DNA from: DAXETY01 sp051155755
Lineage (GTDB): Bacteria > Desulfobacterota > Desulfobacteria > Desulfobacterales > SG8-13
Reading direction: 5' to 3'
DNA length: 41,752 nucleotides
Assembly: GCA_051155755.1 (NCBI GenBank)
Contig: DAXETY010000046.1
Span: 1-41,752, forward strand
The translations under genes and the position numbers were made by a program. Of the stretch, positions 1 through 7,700 are shown piece by piece. Under the pieces are notes generated by a model. It searched no databases and was not told the DNA's origin. It was given only the letters and a program-made list of their open reading frames with translations. How positions within the stretch are numbered: the stretch's first letter is position 1; every line of letters starts with the position of its first letter.

Positions 1-2
1 CG

Positions 3-155
3 GTCGAACTGAAAAAAATAAATCCGAACGTGCGCATTTTGCCGGCCGGCCATAAGGATGAACCGGCAACAGAACCCGGAGAAACCGGCGGATTTCTCAG
101 CAAGCCCTTCAGCCTGAGCCAGCTTTCGAAAGAATTGCAGGCGGTCCTTGGGTGA
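3..155 (+). CDS. C-terminal end of a response-regulator receiver domain (partial)
   Basis: The gene enters from the left edge; only its last 50 codons are present. The translation ends with GGFLSKPFSLSQLSKELQ and a short tail before TGA. That is the end of a CheY-like receiver domain: the conserved Lys-Pro-Phe (switch lysine, beta5-alpha5 region) followed by an amphipathic last helix. Nothing follows the receiver, so the parent is either a stand-alone receiver or, more likely, a hybrid sensor kinase ending in one; the lost upstream part would decide. The phospho-acceptor Asp lies outside the window. Confidence 0.7.
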   Translation, partial: VELKKINPNVRILPAGHKDEPATEPGETGGFLSKPFSLSQLSKELQAVLG

Positions 156-505
156 TTTTAGGAAAAAAAAGTGTCAGTTATTACCGAATATGTGCATTTT
201 TTTTCACAGGCGCTCGGAAGAGTCTGCCGGAATAAACTTATAATTATTTAATATTTATGTAATTTTTGAAACTGGCCAAAGCGGTATCATTATTGCAGTG
301 CTGAAATGGCCGCACCCGTTCTAACCCGGCGAAATTTGGCCTTGGCCTTCTTTCCCGCGCCGGGCGTCGGCCGGATTTTTCAATACGGCCGACGAGTGGA
401 CGACCAGACCGATTCCGGCACTGCCGAATCCATCCGGGCATCCGGGCCCGAGTGTTGCGCGCTTCGCCAGGTTGGCGGAATCCCCAAACCGACAGGTAAA
501 AGACA
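156..505. other. Intergenic stretch with AT-rich segment, stem-loop and weak sigma-54-like site
   Basis: No convincing gene. The first 110 bases are AT-rich. A sigma-54-like spacing (GG at 283-284, GC at 295-296, exactly 10 bases between, TTGCA at the -12 element) lies ahead of the 506 gene, but its -24 element is poor (CGGTAT). A 9-bp perfect stem (CGTCGGCCG at 365-373 with CGGCCGACG at 386-394) lies in what would be the leader. Open frames here show no family signal. Confidence 0.45.
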
Positions 506-1045
506 ATGCCGTTACCGCTTGGACATGCAGCCATCGGACTGGCCACCTATGAAACCGCCACGAACGTGTCGGCCTTCGAGCGCTGGAAACACTTCCTCTG
601 GATCATCATTCTGGCCAACCTGCCGGATCTGGATGTCCTTCTGGGTCTGATCGTGCACTGGAACGGCCAGGCATTTCACCGGGGGGCGACCCACAGCCTG
701 GTTTTTGCCCTCGTGGCGGGATTTCTGGCCCATGGGGCCGGCAAGCGCTGGAAGATCGTGCCGCAACTGAGTTTCTATACCTGTTTTTTCCTGATCCTGT
801 CTCATGTCGTCGCGGATGCACTTCTGACTGCATCACCGGTTTCTTTCTGGTGGCCGCTGGAAATTCATCTTTCAGCGGGCCACGCCGGCTGGATGGACGT
901 GGTTCATACAGTGGTGTTCGACGGCTACCGGGATGCCGGCATCGTACTTTTCTGTGGGTTGATTCTGCTTGCCCGCCGTCTGTCGCCGGCACGGTTGTGG
1001 CGGTGGATGGCGCAACGTACGCGGCAGCAGCCGCCGCCGGCCTGA
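506..1045 (+). CDS. YdjM-like inner-membrane metal-dependent hydrolase family protein (DUF457)
   Basis: A 179-residue, mostly hydrophobic protein. It carries the signature of the YdjM/DUF457 family: His7 in MPLPLGHAAIG, PDLD at 40-43, HRGATHS at 58-64, and a later SHVVAD (His100, Asp104). These His/Asp residues lie at membrane-segment ends and are the presumed metal ligands; family length is similar. E. coli YdjM is an SOS-regulated inner-membrane protein, but the substrate of the family is not established. The start is the first ATG that keeps the N-terminal His motif; the Shine-Dalgarno is weak (AGGTAAAAGAC). It converges on the diguanylate cyclase gene, 20 bases away. Confidence 0.8.
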   Translation: MPLPLGHAAIGLATYETATNVSAFERWKHFLWIIILANLPDLDVLLGLIVHWNGQAFHRGATHSLVFALVAGFLAHGAGKRWKIVPQLSFYTCFFLILSHVVADALLTASPVSFWWPLEIHLSAGHAGWMDVVHTVVFDGYRDAGIVLFCGLILLARRLSPARLWRWMAQRTRQQPPPA

Positions 1046-1065
1046 CACGGCAATGAAAGCCTGTC

Positions 1066-2418
1066 TCAGGCCACCGTCCCGACGGCGTCCTTGCGATTCT
1101 GCTTGATGCGGAACATGGCTTTGTCGGCCAGCGCCAGCAGCCCGGTTCGATTGTCGATATCGTCCGGAAACGTTGCCAGTCCGATGCTGGCGCTGAGCTT
1201 GACCCGCAGCCCCTCCGACTCCAGGTAATCGGTTTTTTTCATCCGAGAGCGGATATGCTCGGCTTTGCGGCGGGCCCGCGACTTGGAAAACCCGGGCAAT
1301 ACGATCACGAATTCGTCTCCGCCGTAGGCCACTCCAAAACAGGGCCGACGGATGGACGCTTTGATGGTACGCGCCACTTCGCTCAGGGCCCGGCTGCCGT
1401 TCAGGTGGCCGTGGGCGTCAACCACTTTCTTGAAGTTGTCCATGTCCATAAAGAGCAGCGAAAACACTGTGCCGGTGGCATTGCTCTGCAGAATCAAATC
1501 GTCGAGCGCGCGATACAGATAACGGGTGTTGTAAAGTCCGGTCAAATTGTCGCGCACCGCCAGGTTTTGAAATTTCCTCCGCTCCCGCCGCAGCTTCTCT
1601 TCCAATTTCTTATTCTTGGTATTGTCAACCAGAATGCCTTCCAGAAAGGAATTCCGACGACTTTTCCGGATCAATCGAACGTTGGCCAGAATCCATACAG
1701 GTTTACCGTCCTTGCGTTTCAGACACAATTCGAAATTTACCACCGCACCGTTTTTTCTTACGGCACGGATCATTCGCTGCCGGTCTTCCGGATGAAAATA
1801 AAAGTCGCGCGACCCACCGGGCAGTGCCAGCACCTCTTCGGGAGATTCATAACCGAATATGCGGGCGTAAGAAGGATTGACACGAATCAACTCGCCCGAC
1901 AGGCGGCTTTGAAACATCGCCTGCACGGCATTTTCGTACATGGCGCGATAGCGTCTTTCGGCCCGCTCCAATTCAGCCTGGGTGGCTTTCAGTTCGGTCA
2001 AGTCGGTTAAAAAAATCATGTAGCCGGCAATCTCGCCGCGTTCTTCGCGGAAAATACTACGGCTGAACAACATGGGAATTTGCCGTCCGTAGCGGGATTT
2101 CAGGGGGGCTTCAAATTTCAGATGGTCCGGACTGGCGGAATGAAACACCATGGCATCTTTATCGTACAGCGCCAAAACGGACCGACCGATGAGTTCGCTG
2201 CGCCGATATCCGGATGTCCGCAACAGGGCCTGATTTACGTCCGCGATTTGATGGTTGCAGTCCAACAGCATCAATCCCTCCGAGGTTCCCTCCAATACAA
2301 AATCGTATTTTGTCTTCGGGCCGGTAACGGTTTCCAAAGTTTCCCGGCAATTCTGGAGGGATTCTTCCAGGGATTGAATCCGGTCCAACCACTGCTGTTC
2401 CAACACTGGGGAAGCCAT
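1066..2418 (-). CDS. PAS-PAS-GGDEF diguanylate cyclase
   Basis: 450 residues: a short N-terminal coiled coil (about 5-35), PAS domain 1 (about 45-155), PAS domain 2 with PAC (about 165-285) and a GGDEF domain (about 290-445). The cyclase half begins DNLTGLYN, has MDMDNFKKVVDAHGH for metal and guanine binding, and the active loop is YGGDEF, so c-di-GMP synthesis is expected. No membrane segment or signal peptide: a cytosolic sensor. The inhibitory I-site (RxxD before the active loop) reads R-R-P-C, so product inhibition is probably weak or absent. The start at 2418 has GGAGAG 6 bases upstream; the frame is open further upstream but without a ribosome site. A sigma-70 promoter lies about 90 bases upstream. 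A PilZ receptor is encoded 1.7 kb away. Confidence 0.9.
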   Translation of the reverse strand: MASPVLEQQWLDRIQSLEESLQNCRETLETVTGPKTKYDFVLEGTSEGLMLLDCNHQIADVNQALLRTSGYRRSELIGRSVLALYDKDAMVFHSASPDHLKFEAPLKSRYGRQIPMLFSRSIFREERGEIAGYMIFLTDLTELKATQAELERAERRYRAMYENAVQAMFQSRLSGELIRVNPSYARIFGYESPEEVLALPGGSRDFYFHPEDRQRMIRAVRKNGAVVNFELCLKRKDGKPVWILANVRLIRKSRRNSFLEGILVDNTKNKKLEEKLRRERRKFQNLAVRDNLTGLYNTRYLYRALDDLILQSNATGTVFSLLFMDMDNFKKVVDAHGHLNGSRALSEVARTIKASIRRPCFGVAYGGDEFVIVLPGFSKSRARRKAEHIRSRMKKTDYLESEGLRVKLSASIGLATFPDDIDNRTGLLALADKAMFRIKQNRKDAVGTVA

Positions 2419-2775
2419 GGATCGCTCTCCATTGCAGATCTGAAGGTGTGTTATCAAACGGTTCCAAACGACGAAGAATCCAGACCGAATCGGCAGGCGC
2501 CAAGCACAAAGAAATTTATGTAGATAGCCGGGACTTGTCAATCGATATGCGATCGGCTGCGGTACCACGCGTATTCGGTGCACGATCCTGAGGACAGGCA
2601 AGTCGCTTCCGCCTTGAAACCCGCATTTGTAATTGATTGAAGAGACAATGTATAGCAAAAATAAAGGGTTAGAAATGAAACCGTTGCATCGCCCCATAAT
2701 TTCTGATAATCGAAACCCATATTCACGCTTGATCGTCGGCAGTGTGCCGATTCATCTTCATAAGGGAGCCAAAAC
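2419..2775. other. Divergent intergenic region
   Basis: It separates two divergent genes. The left part holds the promoter and leader of the diguanylate cyclase. The right part (about 2640-2760) is AT-rich and should hold the promoter of the 2776 gene; the only hint is TTGCAT near 2692 with weak -10 candidates. No small gene or strong stem-loop seen. Confidence 0.5.
2506..2541 (-). promoter_or_regulatory. Sigma-70 promoter of the diguanylate cyclase
   Basis: On the minus strand TTGACA (2541-2536), 17 bases, TAAATT (2518-2513). Predicted transcription start is near 2506, giving a leader of about 88 bases. The -35 is perfect; position and orientation fit only the 2418 gene. Confidence 0.6.
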
Positions 2776-3606
2776 ATGTACGATAAAAACAATTCCGGCC
2801 CGCAGAAAGCCTTGATCCTGGTTTTCGGCCTGCTTTTCATCGGGGCGTTTGCCTACATGGGAACGACCATTTACCAGCTGAAGCGCGAGATCCATCAGCA
2901 CCTGTCCCACCACAGCGAGGCCGGCAATGCAGTCACCGGTCAACTGGACCGCTCCGTCGGTGCAATCCAAAACAGCCTACAGGCAACCCGCAGTGAAATG
3001 CGCCAATCCATCCAGGACTTGCAAGCCGATGTGAAACACACGCAGAAGGTGCTCTTCTACGCCTTGCTTGCGCCCAAAGACCCGGAAGCCGCCGCCGCCA
3101 TCATGGCCAAAGATGAAAGCCTGCAGGAATTTGAAAAAAGATTACTCACTGGCAGAGGACAGCCCGAAGACAGCCGCCCGGCACCGGCTGCCGCCGAAAC
3201 CAGTGTATCTCCGGCAGCGACTGCTGAGGATTCCGGGGTGCCCTCCCCGCAAAGAGATGATTACCGGTTGCAGGAACCCAGAGTCCTGGGAAACACCCCG
3301 GAGGGAAGACCGATTTATGCCAGTGCGCGACCCAATGGATCCATGGTCATCAGCCGCAGTGACGAACGCAAAATGGTCGTCAATTTCGTCGACAACCGAC
3401 TCGAAACCGTTGTCGCGGCGTTGAAACAGGTATCCGGTCTGAACTTCAAACTCGGAGAAGGGATCGAGGAGCAAACCACTCTCGTCCTGGAGAAGCCCAT
3501 CTCCTGGGAGCGCCTGTTGAATGTTCTGCTGATGCGTTATAACCTGGAAATCGAAAACAGCGGACGGGAATTGCTGCTGGTGAGAAGCGGCACCGGCCGG
3601 GGGTAA
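2776..3606 (+). CDS. Membrane-anchored protein with C-terminal secretin-N0/STN-like domain
   Basis: 276 residues. A short N-terminal tail is followed by one membrane segment (about 13-31, LILVFGLLFIGAFAYMG), a helical, coiled-coil-like stretch (about 35-125) and a Pro/Ala-rich linker (about 125-165). The C-terminal domain (about 198-273) starts MVVNFVDNRLETVVAAL and ends with a beta hairpin ELLLVR. That pattern (VxFxxxxLxxVLxxLxxxSGLN, then a strand and a WxxxLxxxL helix) resembles the N0/STN domain that precedes secretin pores, but no secretin domain follows. It would sit in the inner membrane with N0 in the periplasm. Possible roles are a secretin or pilus accessory; this is inferred from the fold and nearby pilus genes. 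AAGGGAG lies 9 bases before the ATG. Confidence 0.6.
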   Translation: MYDKNNSGPQKALILVFGLLFIGAFAYMGTTIYQLKREIHQHLSHHSEAGNAVTGQLDRSVGAIQNSLQATRSEMRQSIQDLQADVKHTQKVLFYALLAPKDPEAAAAIMAKDESLQEFEKRLLTGRGQPEDSRPAPAAAETSVSPAATAEDSGVPSPQRDDYRLQEPRVLGNTPEGRPIYASARPNGSMVISRSDERKMVVNFVDNRLETVVAALKQVSGLNFKLGEGIEEQTTLVLEKPISWERLLNVLLMRYNLEIENSGRELLLVRSGTGRG

Positions 3607-3632
3607 TCCGGTTGCCCGAAACTGGCTTCCGT

Positions 3633-3809
3633 TTACGCCCAGCCTTTTTTCTCGATAATGGCCTGCATGAGCCCGATGCAGTGTGCGTAGGCTCGCTTGG
3701 CGGCTCTGGCTTCGGTCTTTTCCAACTTAGAAATCTTGGGATTTTTCATCAGGCGCTCGGCGTCTTTTAGGCTTTTTTCCATAATCTGGATGGCATCTTC
3801 GATCTTCAT
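3633..3809 (-). CDS. Small unknown charged protein (58 aa)
   Basis: A short ORF beginning MKIEDAIQIMEKSLKDAERL and ending EKKGWA. It is helical and Lys/Glu-rich with no membrane segment. A strong ribosome site, GGGGAGG, lies 5 bases before the ATG, which is the main reason to call it real. It lies downstream of, and in the same direction as, the PilZ and 100-residue genes (60 bases after the latter), so it is probably the last gene of that small operon. It converges on the N0-domain gene. No family recognised. Confidence 0.65.
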   Translation of the reverse strand: MKIEDAIQIMEKSLKDAERLMKNPKISKLEKTEARAAKRAYAHCIGLMQAIIEKKGWA

Positions 3810-3869
3810 TGAATCCTCCCCTGAACTGCAACAAATCGCAGTACGCCAAAGATCTGCAACCCCTGCGAC

Positions 3870-4172
3870 TTACCGCCGGATCGTGCCGGCACCGAATCCG
3901 GTCAACCGCGCAATTTTAACCACCTCGAACGCCAGGGCCAGGTTCTTCACATACAAGCGATAAAACTTCAGCTTCGGACCCTGACGGACCAGCCGAATTT
4001 CCTTCTCCTGCAACTCAGGCTCCTGCAGAGTTTCCATCAGGAGCTTCAAAGCCGGCAATTCGAATTCATGCAGGGTGACCCATCCGGGTTTACCTTCGGC
4101 CCACCCGTTGGGGTTTTCGCGATTATAGGTGACTTTGATTCCCCGCAGGCCGTCGTCAGAACGGGATTTCAT
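3870..4172 (-). CDS. Unknown protein translationally coupled to PilZ gene (100 aa)
   Basis: A soluble 100-residue protein, basic at both ends, with a central segment (about 33-55: LHEFELPALKLLMETLQEPE) that looks helical. Its ATG lies 17 bases inside the 3' end of the PilZ gene on the same strand, which points to coupling. GGAG sits upstream but farther than ideal (13 bases). It is not recognised as a known family. Its placement between a PilZ gene and a small basic protein suggests a c-di-GMP-related operon, but function is not visible in the sequence. Confidence 0.6.
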   Translation of the reverse strand: MKSRSDDGLRGIKVTYNRENPNGWAEGKPGWVTLHEFELPALKLLMETLQEPELQEKEIRLVRQGPKLKFYRLYVKNLALAFEVVKIARLTGFGAGTIRR

Positions 4173-4569
4173 CAGATAATTGCTGCTCCGAGAGTTTATC
4201 CGTTCGATCTTTGATCCCGATCACATGACGCTGGTGGTAAACTCGAATCAAATCCTTGCGGAAGTTGACATTGTCGGCGTGATCGCCTTTGAATCGAATC
4301 CCGGTTCGAAAGGTGTCATCCGATTGCTGGGCGGAAAAAACGACCTTCCCTACGACTTCGATCAACCGGTCGTCGGGGTCGGTGGAAACCAAAAACAGAT
4401 ACTGCGAATGAATCGGCCGGTTCGTCTGCAGCAGCATGCCGTCCTGGCTGACGTTCATTGCCGTTCCGATGCCCTGCCCGATATTCGCACCGTCTTCGTC
4501 GACCAGCACGTACGTGATCAAATTGTTGGTCGGCACGCGCGGGTATCTTCTTCTTTCGATTGGTTCCAT
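4156..4569 (-). CDS. PilZ-domain c-di-GMP binding protein
   Basis: 137 residues, almost entirely one PilZ domain. Both binding motifs are present: RxxxR at 7-11 (RRYPR) and NxSxxG at 39-44 (NVSQDG). A beta-barrel-like middle (about 50-95) is followed by a C-terminal helical tail. A stand-alone PilZ protein of this size usually acts as a cytosolic c-di-GMP receptor that passes the signal to a partner. A diguanylate cyclase and a type IV pilus tip operon are encoded within a few kb, and pilus function is a plausible target, though not shown. First gene of a three-gene minus-strand operon with its own promoter. Confidence 0.88.
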   Translation of the reverse strand: MEPIERRRYPRVPTNNLITYVLVDEDGANIGQGIGTAMNVSQDGMLLQTNRPIHSQYLFLVSTDPDDRLIEVVGKVVFSAQQSDDTFRTGIRFKGDHADNVNFRKDLIRVYHQRHVIGIKDRTDKLSEQQLSDEIPF

Positions 4570-4594
4570 GCAATCACTTTCAGAGACAAACCTG

Positions 4595-4629
4595 AGTCCA
4601 ATTATATACCAATATCGGTATTTTGCCTA
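4595..4629 (-). promoter_or_regulatory. Sigma-70 promoter of the PilZ operon with a dyad in the spacer
   Basis: Minus strand: TAGGCA (4629-4624), 17 bases, perfect TATAAT (4606-4601). The spacer holds an inverted repeat, TACC-N6-GGTA at 4607-4620, placed where a repressor would block polymerase. The leader would be about 25 bases. Confidence 0.6.
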
Positions 4630-4755
4630 TGATAAAATCCGGTTAATGCCTTCCTGAACCGCGCGCAGCAAATGTTGAACTTCCTAAATCATTCGGCGCG
4701 TTTTTCACCTGCCTCGCGTTCCAGACGATGTCGCAATTTGTCATTGAATCCGGCG

Positions 4756-7700
4756 CTAGTACATTTCGCGCCAGAACCGCACGAACACCTGCGGATTGCC
4801 GCCCTTGAGCACCTGGTTGTTGAATTTGCCGCTGCCGAAAGCCTGCAGGCCGCTATCCTTGGAATTGACGAACAGGTGCCGGTCTTCCACGATGGGTGAA
4901 ACCACGATGTCTCCGACCTCCTGCTCGAACAAGGGGGTGGCCTCCAGGTTGTAGCTCTGGTCCATGTCAAAGGCAAACAGCTTGCCCGATGTGACGTTGG
5001 GATCGTTCGATGAGGCGCAGGGATCTTCGGTTTCGGCCGTGGAAGTCCCGAAATAGATCTTGCCGGCGGCCGCAAAGGCCGAGGCATACACCCGGTGGCC
5101 TTCGGGCAGCTGGTAGAACCAGTCGAGATAGACCTTGTTTTCGTCGCAGATGCCCTTACCGGCCTTATCCTTGAACGCATAGAAGTGATAGCGCACGTCG
5201 GCGGTATTGATGTCTTCGTCGTAATAGGGGCTGTCGCCGGTACCGAAGAAAATGCGGATATCGTAGTCGATGGTCCCGTCGGCATTCAGATCGTTGTCCA
5301 CCACCACGGTGGGCGAGCCGTAAATGGGCTGCATGACCCAGTTGGGGTCCACCACGCTGCCGAGCGAATCGGTGGTGTCGCGGTTGATCACGCAGTGATT
5401 GATACCGTAATCCAGGCTGTCGGGATCATCCGGCAGGTTGACCTTGTACATCAAACCCTTGTCGGAGCCGATGTAGAGCCGGTCGATGTAACCGTTGGCG
5501 TCGGAATCCACGATGGCCGGCTGACCGCTGAGCACCCCGCCCATGCCGGCCGTGTCGGCATCCAGAAAGATGCGTTCGACCACGCTGCCGTCGGCAATGT
5601 CGATGATATAGATCGACGGATACAGGGTATCTTCGTAGGTCTTGCCCGACACGAAGAAAGCCACCCACTTGGTGGTGCCGTTCTGATAGAGACGGCCGAC
5701 CTGTCCCACCGACGGCGAGGAGCGGCTGCGGAACAGATCCGGGTCGGCAAACTCCCACAAAAAGGAGGGATTGTCCGGATCGGTGATGTCCAGGCAGAAT
5801 ATCGTGTCACCACCGATGCCTTCGGCCGACAGCAGCACGGTGTGCCAACTGCCGTTGATATACACGTCGGCGATGGCCGGTGAGGCATCCACGTAAGCCT
5901 TGTCGGACAGACTCATGGCGTTGTTTTTCAACCGCGGTACCAGGTTGGCCGGGATAAAGGCCCACAGCTCCTCGCCGGTGCCGTAGTCGGGACAGGCCCC
6001 GGTGGAGCACTGGGTAGCAGAGCAATAACTGGGACAAGTCGCCCAAGTGGACGGCCAGTAAAAATAGCCCCGGTTCTCCTCGATGCCAGCCGTGCCCAGG
6101 TTATCGCCGTGGCGGAACCGTCCGGCATCGAAGGCGTGCAGCATGCCGTCCAGGGCCCCCACGTAAATCACGGTCTTGCGGGTGGCGTTGCTGTCCATGA
6201 AATACTCGTAGCTGGTGCGCTCCGCTTCGTTAACGGCCGTACCATAGAACCAGGACGGCCGGTTCGGGGGGGTGGCCACCGCCGGCATGGAATGATCGAT
6301 GGGCCCCAGCAGCCATTCCTTTTTGATGCCGGCCCCGTCGGCATAGCCGCGCACCCAGTTCACCAGCCAATCACCGTCGGCCGCAGTGTAGCTGCCGTCG
6401 CCGTTCAGATCATAAACATATCCGCTGGGCTCCACGGTGGCATTGGTCAGGCCCAGTTCGGCGTTGGTCACGCCGGCTGCGGTAAAATTCCGCAGGGTGG
6501 CGCTGGTCTGATAGTACTGGTAACTGGCCTTGATGGGCACCCCGTCTCCGGGCGCAGTGGCAAAGTTGATCTCGAAATCGCCGGTAAAGCGGTTGATTTT
6601 TCCGGTTCCGCCCATATCGCCGTCCAGCACATCGGTGCGCTCATCGGCGAAGATCTCGATGGTGTCGGTGATGCGCACCGTGGTGGCCGAAATCGGGAAA
6701 TATCCCAGGGTGCCGGAGAAGGTCTTTGTAAATCCATCTCCGTGCCCGATCACCTCGTTTGAAATCGAGACCACGCTGATGTCCGGTATGTAGATCGTGC
6801 GGTCGGAGGGCGCTTTGGTCTGCAGCACCGCCCCGGCATCCCACAGATCCAGGGCGCTGGTCTGGTCCGGGTCGGTGGGATCGTAAATGCGGGTGGCAAA
6901 CAGGTGGCCGCGCATCTCGTCGGTGGCCCAGCCCACATCCGGGGTTTCCATGTTGCCGGCGTACATGACGTTGCCCAGAATCACCGGTGCGCTGCGCGAA
7001 ATGAAGCCGTGGGTGTTGACGCTGATGTCCAGGTTCAGATCGATCAGCTTGGGCTCGCAGCCCTCCTCGCGGCTTTTCATGGTGGCGCGCCAGATCAACT
7101 CGTTACCGGTCAGAGCCAGGCCGGTAAAATCCACCCGGCGGGTGCGGTAGGTGTAGGCCGGCGAGCCCGGCGACCAGTTCAGGACCTCCTGGTCGATGAA
7201 CTTGCGGTTGTCGGCGCCCAAGGTAAACTCATAGACCTCGTCCCAGGCATCGATGGGCACCCAGTTGGTGCCGCCGTCGATGGAAAGCTCGTATTCGATA
7301 TCGGTCATACCCGCACAGGGGATGTAATCATAGACACCGATGGTCACGCCGCTAATGTTGGCATTCTCATCCGGGGAACTGATGGCCTTGTCGGCGTTGA
7401 GCTGCACGGTGCCGCCGGTCTCGCGCTCGATGATAAAGACCAGGTCGTTGTGGTCGGTATCCCCGCCGCCGGGCAAGTCCTCCCACCCCAGGACCCACTC
7501 GTTGGGCTTGTTGGACGGCGCACCGACCACCACGTGCGGAAACTTCTCCCCGTAGGTGATGTCCATTGTCTGGGTGTCGTCGTAGCCGAAGGTCAACCCG
7601 AACACGTTGTCGGCCCGGGTGACGGCGTCGGCGTCCATCCAGTTGCTGGACAGCTTGCAGGAGCCCTCCGTAATGGCCCGTCCCAGGTAAAAGGTCTTGG

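Noticed and set aside
2419..2697. N-terminal extension of the diguanylate cyclase
   Set aside because: It would lie across the TTGACA/TAAATT promoter, and the 2418 ATG has a good ribosome site.
4640..4755. Short minus-strand charged peptide after the PilY1 stop (ending LEREAGEKRAE)
   Set aside because: It has no start codon or ribosome site of its own and lies in a different frame from PilY1; probably chance.
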